Notes under the pieces: model-generated
Told to the model about the DNA's origin: nothing
What the model saw: the letters and a program-made list of their open reading frames with translations, nothing else
The model's database searches: none
Made by a program: the position numbers and the translations under genes
From: Ruegeria sp. R13_0
Lineage (GTDB): Bacteria; Pseudomonadota; Alphaproteobacteria; Rhodobacterales; Rhodobacteraceae
Direction of reading: 5' to 3'
Length of the DNA: 64,000 nt
NCBI RefSeq assembly: GCF_017743995.1
Contig: NZ_JAGHRB010000011.1
Coordinates: 62,001-126,000, forward strand
Shown here: positions 1-9,381 of the stretch, piece after piece
Layout: the number at the start of each line of letters is the position of its first letter
Position numbering within the stretch: position 1 is the stretch's first letter

Positions 1-508
1 CTATGACAGTCAGGACAGTTTGGACAGGCTGGCTAAAGATCTGGAGCATACGCGCGCTGCAACCGTGGTCTGTCTAGGAGACAGCTTTGATGATCTTGAC
101 GCCTCCCTGTCCCTGCCCGGCGCCGAGAGGCTGCGTATTGCAACCCTGCAAGCCGGGCGTCGCTGGATCTGGATCGAAGGCAATCACGACCCCGGCCCGG
201 TAGAACTCGGCGGTACGCATCTGGCCGAGTGGACTTGCGACACGCTCTCCTTTCGCCATATCGCGCAGCCAGGGGCGCAAGGCGAAATTTCGGGTCACTA
301 TCATCCAAAGGCCACGCTACGCGCGGGTGGCCGCAGCATCACGCGCCCGGCCTTTCTGTTCGATTCAAATCGTCTGATCCTGCCCGCCTTTGGCACCTAT
401 ACCGGCGGGTTGCGCAGCTCGGATCAGGTTTTGACTGGTCTGATGGGACCGAAGGCATTGGCAATCCTGACGGGCCCTAAACCGCAGATGATCCCAATGC
501 CTCGCTGA
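1..508 (+). CDS. PdeM-like ligase-associated metallophosphoesterase, 5' end missing
   Basis: The reading frame is open from the first bases of the window, so the gene begins upstream; about 168 codons are visible. It looks like the C-terminal three quarters of a calcineurin-like phosphoesterase of the ligase-associated DNA damage response type (PdeM). Visible metal-binding motifs are GDSFDD, GNHD and a late GHYHPK; the usual first Asp-x-His motif must lie outside the window. In many bacteria PdeM sits beside a Lhr-type helicase, an exonuclease-like protein and an ATP-dependent DNA ligase. Those partners would be to the left and cannot be checked here. A TTG near position 20 is an internal codon, not a start. 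Confidence 0.75.
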   Translation, partial: YDSQDSLDRLAKDLEHTRAATVVCLGDSFDDLDASLSLPGAERLRIATLQAGRRWIWIEGNHDPGPVELGGTHLAEWTCDTLSFRHIAQPGAQGEISGHYHPKATLRAGGRSITRPAFLFDSNRLILPAFGTYTGGLRSSDQVLTGLMGPKALAILTGPKPQMIPMPR

Positions 509-532
509 GACGAAAGGACGTCGTGCAGCGCC

Positions 533-1285
533 TCAGATCAGGCCGTCCTCTTCCAGCATCGGCCGGTACTTACGGCTGACCGGAACAAGATCGCCATTGA
601 CCAGACTCAGGAAGATCTTGCCCTCGGACCGTTCAACACCCGTAACGGCCTCATCGCACACCCAATGCGACCGGTGCGAGCAATGGCCCGCAACAGGCTC
701 CATCTCGTCTATGGCATCGGTAAAGCGTGAGCGGATCGTAAAGGTCCCCTCAGACGTTACGACGTCCACATTGTGGTCGCGCACGGTCAGGCGGTAGAAC
801 TCACCCTGAAAACTCTCGGGCAGACGGCGCGCAAGCCGTGGCATCGGCTTTAGCTCAGGTTCGGCTTCGACCTTCCCATCGCGCCATTCGGCCCGACGCA
901 CCAGCAACAGGCCTGTGGCAAACAATATGCCGTAGCTGGCAACAGTCGTCATCTCAGGCGCCATATGACCACCCCAGGTGAACAGCAACCACGCCAAAAG
1001 CCAGAGGGTCGGAGTGAACATCGCAAGAATCACAACCGCATAGGCCAGATCGCGCGCGGGCAGTTGCTCCAAAACCTGATGTCGTTCAATCACGTTCCGA
1101 GCAGCCCAAATGGCGGCCAAAGCCAACACCATAACGCCAGCCCAGAACAGCAAACGCAGGGAAAAAGACAGCTCTGCGGCCAGAAAAGGGGGGAATACGT
1201 AGGCAAGCAAGGGTAGGAAAACAACGCCTGCGACCACCCGCTGTGGGGTACAAAGAGAACGCAATAGCCCGATGTTTAACGTCAT
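533..1285 (-). CDS. membrane-anchored LytTR-domain transcriptional regulator
   Basis: The protein has about 250 residues: four predicted membrane segments in the first 140 or so, then a LytTR DNA-binding domain in the last 90. The domain shows the family pattern of a basic RDHNVDV strand, an FTIRSRF stretch and an HRSHWV recognition motif. LytTR proteins bind DNA through a beta-strand domain; membrane-anchored forms are thought to sense an envelope or diffusible signal. The ATG at 1285 starts a protein that goes directly into the hydrophobic region. A TTG start at 1351 would add 22 charged residues and cannot be excluded, as neither has a strong ribosome site. A 9-bp-arm palindrome lies about 90 bp upstream of the ATG. 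The target genes are unknown. Confidence 0.75.
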   Translation of the reverse strand: MTLNIGLLRSLCTPQRVVAGVVFLPLLAYVFPPFLAAELSFSLRLLFWAGVMVLALAAIWAARNVIERHQVLEQLPARDLAYAVVILAMFTPTLWLLAWLLFTWGGHMAPEMTTVASYGILFATGLLLVRRAEWRDGKVEAEPELKPMPRLARRLPESFQGEFYRLTVRDHNVDVVTSEGTFTIRSRFTDAIDEMEPVAGHCSHRSHWVCDEAVTGVERSEGKIFLSLVNGDLVPVSRKYRPMLEEDGLI

Positions 1286-1373
1286 ACTTACAGAACAACG
1301 GCCCAAGACCCAGTCAGGACATCTTGGACGGTCACGATGTTTACTCGGCAACTGACTGGGAAATAACGGTTAT

Positions 1374-1406
1374 CATGAATTGAGGTCCTGTAAAACACAA
1401 TTCATG
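1374..1406. promoter_or_regulatory. palindrome upstream of the LytTR gene
   Basis: CATGAATTG at 1374-1382 and its exact reverse complement CAATTCATG at 1398-1406 are separated by 15 bp. The pair lies in the non-coding stretch before the LytTR regulator gene. It could be an operator for autoregulation or part of the 5' leader. No promoter hexamers were convincingly recognised. The function is inferred from position only. Confidence 0.4.
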
Positions 1407-1419
1407 CATAGGTTTGGGC

Positions 1420-1478
1420 GCAGGCCGCTGACCCGGCCTGCGTCACGTTAGACTCGGACCGCACAGCGCGGTCCGACG
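1420..1478. terminator. two tandem hairpins beyond folD
   Basis: Two strong inverted repeats lie one after the other: GCGCAGGCCG with CGGCCTGCG at about 1420-1445, and TCGGACCGC with GCGGTCCGA at about 1455-1477. They follow the 3' end of folD (minus strand) and also lie between folD and the LytTR gene. Neither has a clear U tract, so they may be factor-dependent terminators or mRNA 3'-end stabilisers rather than classical terminators. Confidence 0.45.
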
Positions 1479-1488
1479 AAGTCGTGGA

Positions 1489-2379
1489 TCAGGCTGTGAG
1501 GCCTTCGGGCTCTGGCAGGCCGTTGGCGCGGCAGCACGCGGTCAGAGTGTTGGCCAGAAGGCAGGCGATGGTCATCGGACCCACACCACCCGGAACCGGA
1601 GTGATCGCGCCCGCACGCTCAGCGGCGCTGGCGTAGTCGACATCACCGACCAGCTTGTTTTTGCCGTCGCGCTCAATGCGGTTGATGCCCACGTCGATCA
1701 CGGTCGCGCCTTCTTTGATCCAATCGCCCGGAACCATCTCGGGGCGGCCTACAGCGGCGACAACGATGTCGGCGCGGCGCACGACGTCCGGCAGGTCCTT
1801 GGTGCGAGAATGCGCGATGGTCACGGTGCAGCTGTCACCCAGAAGCAGTTGCGCCATCGGCTTGCCCACGATGTTCGAGCGGCCAATCACAACCGCATCC
1901 ATACCCGACAGTGAGCCGTGGTAGTCGCGCAGCATCATCAGGCAGCCCAGAGGGGTACAAGGCACCATCGATTTCTGACCGGTGCCCAGCAGGCCAACAT
2001 TCGAGATGTGGAAGCCATCGACGTCCTTGGCCGGATCGATCGAGTTGATCACCAGGTCTTCGTTCAGGTGCTTGGGCAGAGGCAGCTGCACCAGAATACC
2101 GTGAACCGCAGGATCGTTGTTCAGCTTGTCGATCAGCGCCAGAAGGTCCTCTTCCGAGGTGTCGGCGTCCAGCTTGTGCTCATACGAGTTCATGCCGACT
2201 TCGACGGTCTGCTTACCTTTTGAGCGCACATAGACCTGGCTTGCCGGGTCTTCGCCCACCAGAACCACGGCCAGACCGGGCGTGATGCCGTTTTCTTCTT
2301 TCAGCTTTGCAACCTGATCGGCCACTTGCGCGCGCACTTTCGCCGCAAAGGCTTTGCCGTCGATAACCTGGGCTACCAT
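1489..2379 (-). CDS. folD: bifunctional methylenetetrahydrofolate dehydrogenase/cyclohydrolase
   Basis: FolD interconverts 5,10-methylene-, 5,10-methenyl- and 10-formyl-tetrahydrofolate with NADP in the cytoplasm. The 296-residue length is normal. Visible signatures are the catalytic Tyr50 and Lys54 in a YVRSK motif, the QLPLPKH segment, the GRSNIVGKP nucleotide-binding loop and the C-terminal [11 protein letters not shown] motif. The start at 2379 is preceded by an AAGAAGGGA ribosome site; a slightly longer reading frame is less likely. It is the last gene of a minus-strand group fhs - chorismate mutase - folD with gaps of 51-60 bp, so it is probably co-transcribed. With Fhs it forms the formate entry to one-carbon metabolism. 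Confidence 0.96.
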   Translation of the reverse strand: MVAQVIDGKAFAAKVRAQVADQVAKLKEENGITPGLAVVLVGEDPASQVYVRSKGKQTVEVGMNSYEHKLDADTSEEDLLALIDKLNNDPAVHGILVQLPLPKHLNEDLVINSIDPAKDVDGFHISNVGLLGTGQKSMVPCTPLGCLMMLRDYHGSLSGMDAVVIGRSNIVGKPMAQLLLGDSCTVTIAHSRTKDLPDVVRRADIVVAAVGRPEMVPGDWIKEGATVIDVGINRIERDGKNKLVGDVDYASAAERAGAITPVPGGVGPMTIACLLANTLTACCRANGLPEPEGLTA

Positions 2380-2430
2380 CCTGTGATCCCTTCTTTCCAA
2401 AAACGGATCGGGCGCAAAGCGCCCGGGTGT

Positions 2431-2736
2431 TCAGTCAGGGCCAATCACGCGCTCTTCACGGGCAATCGACCAGTCAATCAAAATGCGCCACAGCTTTTCG
2501 GCCAGATCCGGGTCCATCCCCAGTTGATCCGAGCTTGCGCGCACACGTTGCACCACCTCTTCGACACGGTCCGGGATTCGGGCCGGAAGGCCTTCGCCTG
2601 GTTTCAGCTGCGAGGCGCGGTCGATGTAACCTGCGCGCGTCACCAACATCTCGATCAGTTGGCGGTCCAGCTTGTCGATCTGAACGCGCAAGTCCTGCAT
2701 CGTCTCACAGTCTTGCGGCGGTGTCAGAGTGGGCAT
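2431..2736 (-). CDS. chorismate mutase, AroQ (helical) type
   Basis: The 101-residue protein matches monofunctional AroQ-class chorismate mutases, which turn chorismate into prephenate for phenylalanine and tyrosine synthesis. The family pattern is visible: an LRVQIDKLDRQLIEML first helix with its Arg, a KPGEG/R stretch, an arginine-rich VEEVVQRVRAS segment and the C-terminal RILIDWSIARE helix. A GGAG site lies 8 bp before the ATG. The gene sits between fhs and folD. Some AroQ-like proteins are isochorismate-pyruvate lyases, but nothing here suggests that pathway. Placing an aromatic amino acid gene inside a one-carbon operon is unusual but appears stable. Confidence 0.85.
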   Translation of the reverse strand: MPTLTPPQDCETMQDLRVQIDKLDRQLIEMLVTRAGYIDRASQLKPGEGLPARIPDRVEEVVQRVRASSDQLGMDPDLAEKLWRILIDWSIAREERVIGPD

Positions 2737-2796
2737 CGTGATCTCCTCATGGCCCGGGGTGCAATCCCCGGACCACGAGATGGTTCAAAAACCGGC

Positions 2797-4473
2797 TTAG
2801 AACAAGCCCTCAATCTGACCTTCTTCGTTGAGACGGATTGTCTCAGCGGCAGGTTTGCGCGGCAGACCCGGCATGGTCATGATCTCACCACACACGACCA
2901 CGATGAAACCAGCACCTGCGGACAGGCGAACCTCACGCACAGGAACCGAGTGGCCGGTGGGCGCGCCGCGCAGGGACGGGTCGGTCGAGAACGAGTATTG
3001 GGTTTTCGCCATGCAGACCGGCAGGTTACCATAGCCCGCTTCCTCCCACTCGCGCAGTTGGTTGCGGATCTTGTTGTCGGCCAGAACCTCGTCGGCGCGG
3101 TAGATGCGCTTGGCGATGGTTTCGATCTTCTCGAACAGAGGCATCTCGTCGGGGTAGATCGGCGCGAAATTCGCGGTGCCACCTTCAACGATTTCAACAA
3201 CTTTCTCAGCCAGAGGCGCCGAGCCTTCCGAGCCCAGTTCCCAGTGACGCGACAGAACCGCCTCAACACCGTGCTCGGCGCAGTAGCTCTTGACCGCATC
3301 AACTTCGGCATCAGTATCGGTGACGAAGTGGTTGATGGCGACAACAACCGGCACACCGAAGGATTTCACGTTTTCGATGTGACGGCCCAGGTTGGCGCAG
3401 CCATTGGTCACGGCGTCGACATTCTCGGCACCCAGATCGGCTTTGGCAACGCCGCCGTTCATCTTCATCGCGCGCACGGTGGCGACCAGCACCACAGCCG
3501 ACGGAGCGATGCCCGCCTTGCGGCACTTGATGTTCATGAACTTCTCGGCACCCAGATCGGCACCAAAGCCCGCCTCGGTCACGACATAGTCAGCAACTTT
3601 CAGAGCGGTCTTGGTCGCGATGACCGAGTTACAGCCGTGCGCGATATTCGCGAACGGGCCACCGTGGACGAAGGCCGGGTTGTTTTCCAGCGTCTGCACC
3701 AGGTTCGGCTGCATCGCGTCTTTCAGCAGAACGGTCATTGCGCCTTCTGCCTTGATGTCGCGGCAGTAAACCGGGGTCTTGTCGCGGCGGTAGGCAACGA
3801 TGATGTCGCCCAGACGCTTTTCCAGGTCTTTCAAGTCGTTTGCCAGGCACAGGATCGCCATGACTTCGGACGCAACGGTGATGTCAAAGCCTGCTTCACG
3901 CGGGAAGCCGTTCGACACGCCACCCAGCGAGGCCGTGATCTGACGCAGAGCGCGGTCGTTCATGTCGACCACACGACGCCATGCAACGCGGCGCACGTCG
4001 ATTTCAGCTTCGTTGCCCCAGTAGATGTGGTTGTCGATCATCGCCGACAGCAGCGAGTGCGCCGAGGTGATCGCGTGGAAGTCACCTGTGAAGTGCAGGT
4101 TCATCTCTTCCATCGGAACAACCTGCGCGTAACCGCCACCTGCAGCGCCGCCCTTCATGCCGAAGTTCGGGCCAAGTGACGCTTCGCGGATACAGATCAT
4201 CGCGTTTTTGCCGATGCGGTTCAGGCCATCGCCCAGACCCACGGTGGTGGTGGTCTTGCCTTCACCCGCAGGGGTCGGGTTGATCGCGGTGACGAGGATC
4301 AGCTTACCATCTTCACGGCCTTGAACCGAGTTGATGAAGTCTTGGCTGACCTTCGCTTTGTCGTGGCCGTAAGGCAGCAGATCGGCCGATTCGATACCGA
4401 TCTTTGCGCCGATTTCCTGAATCGGCTTCTTGTTCGCTTCGCGAGCGATTTCGATGTCAGATTTGTAGCTCAT
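2797..4473 (-). CDS. fhs: formate--tetrahydrofolate ligase
   Basis: Fhs uses ATP to join formate to tetrahydrofolate, giving 10-formyl-THF. The 558-residue product is the usual length. The P-loop-like [11 protein letters not shown] motif is at about residues 67-76, followed by the [15 protein letters not shown] and MDMN/NDRALR segments typical of the family. The start [10 protein letters not shown] at 4473 has an AGGGA site upstream; the open frame continues 46 codons further, but that part resembles no Fhs. It is the first gene of the fhs - chorismate mutase - folD group. In marine Roseobacters the Fhs-FolD route handles methyl-derived carbon and formate; the fds genes at 49-53 kb oxidise formate instead. 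Confidence 0.97.
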   Translation of the reverse strand: MSYKSDIEIAREANKKPIQEIGAKIGIESADLLPYGHDKAKVSQDFINSVQGREDGKLILVTAINPTPAGEGKTTTTVGLGDGLNRIGKNAMICIREASLGPNFGMKGGAAGGGYAQVVPMEEMNLHFTGDFHAITSAHSLLSAMIDNHIYWGNEAEIDVRRVAWRRVVDMNDRALRQITASLGGVSNGFPREAGFDITVASEVMAILCLANDLKDLEKRLGDIIVAYRRDKTPVYCRDIKAEGAMTVLLKDAMQPNLVQTLENNPAFVHGGPFANIAHGCNSVIATKTALKVADYVVTEAGFGADLGAEKFMNIKCRKAGIAPSAVVLVATVRAMKMNGGVAKADLGAENVDAVTNGCANLGRHIENVKSFGVPVVVAINHFVTDTDAEVDAVKSYCAEHGVEAVLSRHWELGSEGSAPLAEKVVEIVEGGTANFAPIYPDEMPLFEKIETIAKRIYRADEVLADNKIRNQLREWEEAGYGNLPVCMAKTQYSFSTDPSLRGAPTGHSVPVREVRLSAGAGFIVVVCGEIMTMPGLPRKPAAETIRLNEEGQIEGLF

Positions 4474-4506
4474 TGGGCAGGGTCCCTGATTGAATGCCGT
4501 GCAAAA

Positions 4507-4629
4507 CCGACGCGGCGCGTCGGTGCTGTCAAACCCATACAGTTGCATACACAGGCATTGGCTAAGGATTCCGACATATTCGTGCCGCGAAACGGCGTCG
4601 CCCAATTTCAAGCGTTTCCAATCGGAAAC
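4507..4629. other. fhs leader with two hairpins
   Basis: The stretch between the MOSC gene and fhs holds two inverted repeats: ACCGACGC/GCGTCGGT at 4507-4525 and CGTTTCC/GGAAACG at about 4612-4629. The second is just past the MOSC stop codon and could be a weak terminator without a U tract. The first would fold in an fhs leader transcript. No known riboswitch was recognised. Confidence 0.35.
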
Positions 4630-4638
4630 GAATGAGTG

Positions 4639-5214
4639 CTATGGCTGCCAGAGCGGCTGATCGGGAACAAACAGCTGCAAACGATCGCCGATATGCAGAG
4701 CTCCGGGCCGTTCGACCCATCCCGTGATCCCCCGCCGCCCCTGTGCAGCCGGTTTGAAGGCAGCGCCGTAGCCGCTGTGATCCGCTTCGATCTCGCGTCC
4801 GGGCAGGACACAAGGTGCGTTTTCCATATCGACTGTGATCGTCAAACCCGCCTCGGCGCGTAAGCGCGAAGACGGTGGGATATGGGAAAAATCCGGGATA
4901 CCCTTCAGTACGATCGAAGCTCCAAGATAGGACGGATCAAGCTTGTCCATCTCCATCGCGGCGGCAATCTCGGACAGCTCCTCGGCTGACAGAATCGACA
5001 CCTGACGGACATTCCGAATCTCGGTGCCTTTCGGGTAGACATTGCTGACTCGCACGCATGATGCACGGTTGAGACCCTCGTGCCGTTCACCCTGCACCCC
5101 GTCAAAGCCAAATTCCAACGTCTCAACGGGCTGGGCACGAAGCGACTGACCGGCCGGGACGCGCCCTAACCAGACGACCTCGGCAGAGTATTCGGTTTCA
5201 CGCAGGAACGGCAT
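4639..5214 (-). CDS. MOSC domain-containing protein
   Basis: The 191-residue protein is a single MOSC domain (molybdenum cofactor sulfurase C-terminal). These domains are thought to bind or carry sulfur through a conserved cysteine and act in molybdenum-cofactor-linked or metal-sulfur chemistry. A candidate cysteine is in the NRASCVRVSN segment, and the RQVSILSAEEL and PGREIEADHSGYG segments fit the fold. The start at 5214 is preceded by GAAGGA; an ATG six codons earlier overlaps that ribosome site, so it is less likely. The gene is upstream of fhs with a 165-bp gap containing hairpins, so it may be a separate unit. The exact substrate is unknown. Confidence 0.8.
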   Translation of the reverse strand: MPFLRETEYSAEVVWLGRVPAGQSLRAQPVETLEFGFDGVQGERHEGLNRASCVRVSNVYPKGTEIRNVRQVSILSAEELSEIAAAMEMDKLDPSYLGASIVLKGIPDFSHIPPSSRLRAEAGLTITVDMENAPCVLPGREIEADHSGYGAAFKPAAQGRRGITGWVERPGALHIGDRLQLFVPDQPLWQP

Positions 5215-5276
5215 GGGGTTTTCCTTCTTCATCCATTTGCCCGCATAATGACCAGCAGTTGGCGGATGAAAAGATA

Positions 5277-5302
5277 AAACCCGAGGTCTGGACCTCGGGT
5301 TT
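5277..5302 (-). terminator. intrinsic terminator of ftsH
   Basis: AAACCCGAGGTC and its exact complement GACCTCGGGTTT form a 12-bp stem with a two-base centre. On the minus strand it starts just after the ftsH stop codon (5310) and is followed by TTTTATCTTTTC, a good U tract. The plus-strand side is also T-rich, but no plus-strand gene ends here. Confidence 0.85.
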
Positions 5303-5309
5303 CTCTTGT

Positions 5310-7226
5310 TTATGCGGTTGGTTCTGGCTCCATCCCACCTTCGGGCGGAGATTTCTTGGGCTTGGTCTTGGGAATAGCCGTGACGCTGGGCGCGCTGCCC
5401 TGATCCGGGCTGTCGCCCTCGTCATCGCCCTCGGTCGGCGCATCGCCATTCATGACCCGCTTGATCTCGTCACCGGTGAGGGTTTCGTATTCCAACAGGC
5501 CCTGCGCCAGACGCTCCCATTCCTCACTCTTGTCGGTCAGGATCTGGTGGGCGCGCTCATAGCCCTGTTGGATCAGGCGCTTCACCTCTTCCTCGATCAG
5601 CTCTTTGGTATGGGCCGAGACCGAGAACCCAGCGGTGTTGCCCGAGTAGCCTTCATGGGCTTCAGCGTAGTCGATATTGCCGACCTTGTCCGACATACCC
5701 CAGCGCATCACCATCGCCCGCGCCAGTTGGCTGGCCTGCATGATGTCACCCGCCGGGCCGTTCGAGACATGGTCTTCGCCGTATTTGATGACTTCAGCCG
5801 CCTTGCCCGCCATGGTCATGGCCAGCTTTTGCTCACACTCATCACGGTGATAGTTCAGGCGATCCATCTCGGGCAGCGAGACAACCATACCCAGCGCGCC
5901 ACCACGCGGGATAATCGTCGCCTTATAGACCGGGTCGCACATCGGCAGTTCCAGACCTACAACAGCGTGACCAGCCTCGTGATACGCGGTCTTTTCCTTC
6001 TGATCCTGGGTCAGCACCATCGAGCGGCGCTCAGCCCCCATCATCACCTTGTCCTTGGCGTTCTCGAAGTCCTCCATGGTGACAAAGCGGCGGCCCACAC
6101 GGGCGGCCATCAGCGCGGCCTCGTTTACGAGGTTCGCCAGATCCGCACCCGAGAAACCGGGCGTACCACGCGCGATGATGCGCAGGTCAACATCAGGGCC
6201 CAAAGGCGTCTTACGCGCGTGGACGCCCAAGATCTTCTCACGGCCTTTGATGTCCGGGTTCCCGACAGTCACGTTGCGGTCAAAGCGGCCCGGACGCAGC
6301 AGCGCAGGATCCAGAACGTCTTTACGGTTGGTCGCGGCCAGAATGATCACACCTTCGTTGGCCTCGAACCCGTCCATCTCGACCAGCAATTGGTTGAGGG
6401 TCTGTTCGCGTTCATCATTACCACCGCCATAGCCGGCACCACGATGGCGACCCACGGCGTCAATCTCGTCGATAAACACGATACAAGGCGCGTTCTTCTT
6501 GGCTTGCTCGAACATGTCACGGACACGGCTCGCACCGACACCCACGAACATCTCAACGAAGTCGGAGCCCGAGATGGTGAAGAACGGCACACCCGCCTCA
6601 CCCGCAATCGCACGGGCCAGCAGCGTTTTACCGGTACCCGGAGGGCCAACCAGCAGTGCGCCCTTGGGGATTTTGCCGCCGAGGCGCGAGAACTTCTGCG
6701 GGTTGCGCAGGAATTCAACGATCTCTTCCAGCTCTTCCTTGGCCTCGTCGATGCCAGCAACGTCATCAAAGGTCACGCGGCCGTGCTTTTCGGTCAGCAT
6801 CTTGGCCTTGGACTTGCCAAAGCCCATCGCGCCGCCTTTGCCACCACCCTGCATCCGGTTCATGAAGTAGACCCAAACGCCGATCAGCAACAGGAAGGGC
6901 AACAGAGTGATCAGGAACGACTGGAAGCCTGATTGCTGCTGCTTGACCGCTTCGACCGGGATCTGTTCATCGATCAACAGTTTCGTCACCTCGGCATCAC
7001 CGGGTTTGATCGTGGTGTAATTCGCGCCGCTTTGCGTGGTGTAGCGAATTTGCTCACCATCCAGCGTGACGTTCTTGACCTCACCGCTTTGAACGGCGCT
7101 GACAAAGTCGGAATAGGTGCGTTCATTGCCCTGAAGTGTCCCGCCCGGTCCGCTGAACAGGTTGAACAGTGCAAGGATCAGCAGGAACAGAACGACCCAG
7201 AAGGCGATATTACGAGCGTTGCCCAA
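5310..7226 (-). CDS. ftsH: ATP-dependent zinc metalloprotease FtsH
   Basis: FtsH is a membrane-bound AAA+ protease that degrades damaged membrane proteins and regulators such as RpoH and LpxC. The product is 638 residues: two membrane segments (about 7-24 and 100-122), Walker A GPPGTGKT at 194-201, the SRH region [20 protein letters not shown], and the zinc-protease motif HEAGH at 416-420. I chose the TTG at 7226 because it sits right after AGGAGAATTTCC and gives the usual [10 protein letters not shown] beginning; the longer upstream frame has no ribosome site. The C-terminal tail is acidic then proline/lysine-rich. It follows tilS by 76 bp and ends in a strong terminator. Confidence 0.97.
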   Translation of the reverse strand: MGNARNIAFWVVLFLLILALFNLFSGPGGTLQGNERTYSDFVSAVQSGEVKNVTLDGEQIRYTTQSGANYTTIKPGDAEVTKLLIDEQIPVEAVKQQQSGFQSFLITLLPFLLLIGVWVYFMNRMQGGGKGGAMGFGKSKAKMLTEKHGRVTFDDVAGIDEAKEELEEIVEFLRNPQKFSRLGGKIPKGALLVGPPGTGKTLLARAIAGEAGVPFFTISGSDFVEMFVGVGASRVRDMFEQAKKNAPCIVFIDEIDAVGRHRGAGYGGGNDEREQTLNQLLVEMDGFEANEGVIILAATNRKDVLDPALLRPGRFDRNVTVGNPDIKGREKILGVHARKTPLGPDVDLRIIARGTPGFSGADLANLVNEAALMAARVGRRFVTMEDFENAKDKVMMGAERRSMVLTQDQKEKTAYHEAGHAVVGLELPMCDPVYKATIIPRGGALGMVVSLPEMDRLNYHRDECEQKLAMTMAGKAAEVIKYGEDHVSNGPAGDIMQASQLARAMVMRWGMSDKVGNIDYAEAHEGYSGNTAGFSVSAHTKELIEEEVKRLIQQGYERAHQILTDKSEEWERLAQGLLEYETLTGDEIKRVMNGDAPTEGDDEGDSPDQGSAPSVTAIPKTKPKKSPPEGGMEPEPTA

Positions 7227-7302
7227 GGAAATTCTCCTAAAAGATTTCGGCAGACAAGGACCTGCCGGGTTGCCTCTTAAAATAGAGAGGATTGGCTGAG
7301 GT

Positions 7303-8562
7303 TCAATGCGATAAAAAAGATGCGTGAAACTCGGGCCAATCGGGGGCCAATTCAGCGCGCCAGCCATTGGCGAATCCGGCCAAGGGTGCGGCCTTTAGGG
7401 TGTCGCCCCTCCAAACCGCCGGAGACGCTTGCAAAGCAAGCCGGGGACGCCCCGTGGCACGCCAGTCGGGCAGCATCTGCAGGCCGTTTCCACCCAAGGC
7501 CCGAATCTCCGTCCCTGGAATATCGGGGCCGGACAGCACCCAGCGCGCGTCCCATGTGCCCGCGATTTTCGCGGTCAGGCCGTCAACCGCGTTGAATTCT
7601 CTGCAGATCCACTGTTTTTCTGCCTTTGAAAACAGCAAACAGCCCCCAATTGCGGCGGGACCCCCGTTCAAAATGGCCTGCAACGCCTGATCCACAGTCG
7701 ATTGGCGCGGCGGGTAGCCGGGGCCTGCGATCCATGAAACAGCGCCAACCAGAACCCTACGCCGGATTTCTTCAGGCAGCGCGGCGAAGCCCTCGCGATC
7801 CAGCACAACGGACCCGGCATCGACGGTGGCAACCCGTTGGGCGGAGTCCTGCGCATAGCGTTCCAGCGCCTCACGCGCTTGTGTAAGGTTGTCGGCGACC
7901 CGCGTCAGGGTTTCGGCGGAAATACCAAACGGCTTTAAATCAGACACGACTTGCCGCGCCTTGATCCGGTCAAAGCGTGTATCCTGATTCGAGGGGTCCT
8001 CGGCCCACTGCGCGCCGATCTCGGTCAAATAGGCCCGCAGCCTGTCTCGAGTGATCCCTAGCATAGGGCGCAACAGGTCGATCCCATCGTGGGTTCGACT
8101 GCTTGGCATACCCGACAGTCCCGTCACCCCGGCCGAACGGGCCAGTCGCATAAGAAGTGTTTCGGCCTGATCATCCGCCGTATGACCCAACGCAATCGCG
8201 CTGATGTCGTTGCGCTTTGCCCACTCAGTCAGCAAGGCATACCGCGCCTGCCGGGCGTGATCTTGCAGATTGCCTGCACCGTCCCACCCCTGCCAATGCA
8301 AGGTATCATGAGGCATACCCAGCGTGGCGGCCTGTTTTGCAACCGTTCGGGCCTCATCCGCCGACTCGGCGCGCAAACCGTGGTCAACCGTGGCGGCGAA
8401 CAGTTCCACCCCCTCATCCGACGCAATGCGGTGCAAAAGGTGCATAAGGGCAACCGAGTCCCCTCCGCCGGAGACCGCTATGCCCAGACGCTCCGGCAGC
8501 CGTTCAGGCAACCGGGCGCGCAGATGGGTTTTCAGTGTGTCGAACTTCGGGGTCAAGAACAC
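7303..8562 (-). CDS. tilS: tRNA(Ile)-lysidine synthetase
   Basis: TilS modifies the wobble cytidine of tRNA-Ile(CAU) to lysidine so that it reads AUA codons. The PP-loop SGGGDS is at residues 31-36, followed by [18 protein letters not shown] and the RIKARQ stretch, all typical. The length (419 residues) is within the family range. The start is GTG at 8562, overlapping the end of cpoB by 10 bp; a TTG two codons later is possible. The C-terminal part is poorly conserved, as usual for the family. The gene is between the tol cluster and ftsH, an order found in many alphaproteobacteria. Confidence 0.93.
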   Translation of the reverse strand: MFLTPKFDTLKTHLRARLPERLPERLGIAVSGGGDSVALMHLLHRIASDEGVELFAATVDHGLRAESADEARTVAKQAATLGMPHDTLHWQGWDGAGNLQDHARQARYALLTEWAKRNDISAIALGHTADDQAETLLMRLARSAGVTGLSGMPSSRTHDGIDLLRPMLGITRDRLRAYLTEIGAQWAEDPSNQDTRFDRIKARQVVSDLKPFGISAETLTRVADNLTQAREALERYAQDSAQRVATVDAGSVVLDREGFAALPEEIRRRVLVGAVSWIAGPGYPPRQSTVDQALQAILNGGPAAIGGCLLFSKAEKQWICREFNAVDGLTAKIAGTWDARWVLSGPDIPGTEIRALGGNGLQMLPDWRATGRPRLALQASPAVWRGDTLKAAPLAGFANGWRAELAPDWPEFHASFLSH

Positions 8563-9377
8563 CCCAAAGAGGCCATTTCCTGCACCGCACTGGTGGCTTG
8601 CCCCGAGGCCGGGAAACGCACGCCAACCTCGGACAAGGTAATGCAGGCTTGATCAGTCTGTCCCAAACGACCCAAAGCAGCGCCAAGTTCGAACAGAGCC
8701 TCGGGCGCCATGGCACCTTCGGAATCTCCGGTGAAGCTGGCGAGGAATGCACGCGCCGCCTCGCGCGTATCCCCGAGCCCTTCGAGCGCTTTGCCGCGGT
8801 TCAAATGCGCCTCGGGCGCAAGCGGGCTGCCGGGATAGGAAGTGTCGAATTGCGCGAACATCGTGGCAGCTGTCTGGAAATCACCATCAGCCAATGCTTG
8901 CGACGCATCATCAAAATCCGCTCGTTCGCCGACGGCCAGCTCGCCCTGCTCCGAGGCGTTCGGTTCCGTCGGCGCGGGTGTGATGGCGGCTGTGGAGTCC
9001 CCTTCGCCACCCAAAGTGGAGGTCTCACCCAGTGTCGACAGATCACCGCCTTCCAGCTCAACCAGTCGGAATTCAAGATCGCCGATCCGGTTGGTGCCGT
9101 CGGTCACGATGTTTTGGACGCGCTGGTTCAGCTGCTCAGTCTGACGGGTCAGGCGCTGCAGCTCGGCCTCAATCGCATCGACACGTTCAAGGATCGAGCT
9201 ACCAGACAAGTTCGGCGCGGGAGAGCCGGTGGTCGAGAACTCACGCTTCAGGCGCTGTATCTCGACATGCAGCACGGTCAGCTCCTGACGGATATCCGCC
9301 AGGGTCTGCTGATCCTGCGCTTGCGCCACGCCCGCTGTTGCCACAATTGCGGCCAGAACCCATCCTGCAACTCTCAT
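8553..9377 (-). CDS. cpoB: Tol-Pal system periplasmic protein CpoB/YbgF
   Basis: CpoB (YbgF) is a periplasmic partner of TolA and coordinates peptidoglycan synthesis with outer-membrane constriction in E. coli. The 274-residue protein has a signal peptide ending near VAQAQ (residue 20), an N-terminal coiled coil (about 25-100, ELTVLHVEIQRLKREF and QRLTRQTEQLNQRVQ) and C-terminal TPR repeats starting near DFDDASQALADGDFQTA. This is the normal domain order. It is followed by tilS with an overlap and preceded by pal with a 4-bp gap, so it is the last tol gene of the cluster. Confidence 0.93.
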   Translation of the reverse strand: MRVAGWVLAAIVATAGVAQAQDQQTLADIRQELTVLHVEIQRLKREFSTTGSPAPNLSGSSILERVDAIEAELQRLTRQTEQLNQRVQNIVTDGTNRIGDLEFRLVELEGGDLSTLGETSTLGGEGDSTAAITPAPTEPNASEQGELAVGERADFDDASQALADGDFQTAATMFAQFDTSYPGSPLAPEAHLNRGKALEGLGDTREAARAFLASFTGDSEGAMAPEALFELGAALGRLGQTDQACITLSEVGVRFPASGQATSAVQEMASLGCS

Positions 9378-9381
9378 CGTC

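Noticed and set aside
2326-4179. Long plus-strand open frame (617 codons) opposite fhs, chorismate mutase and folD
   Set aside because: It lies fully antisense to three recognised genes, has composition of a mirror frame (many His, Arg, Gln) and no homologous motif.
5259-6932. 557-codon plus-strand frame opposite ftsH
   Set aside because: Antisense shadow of a strongly conserved gene in GC-rich DNA; no ribosome site or domain.
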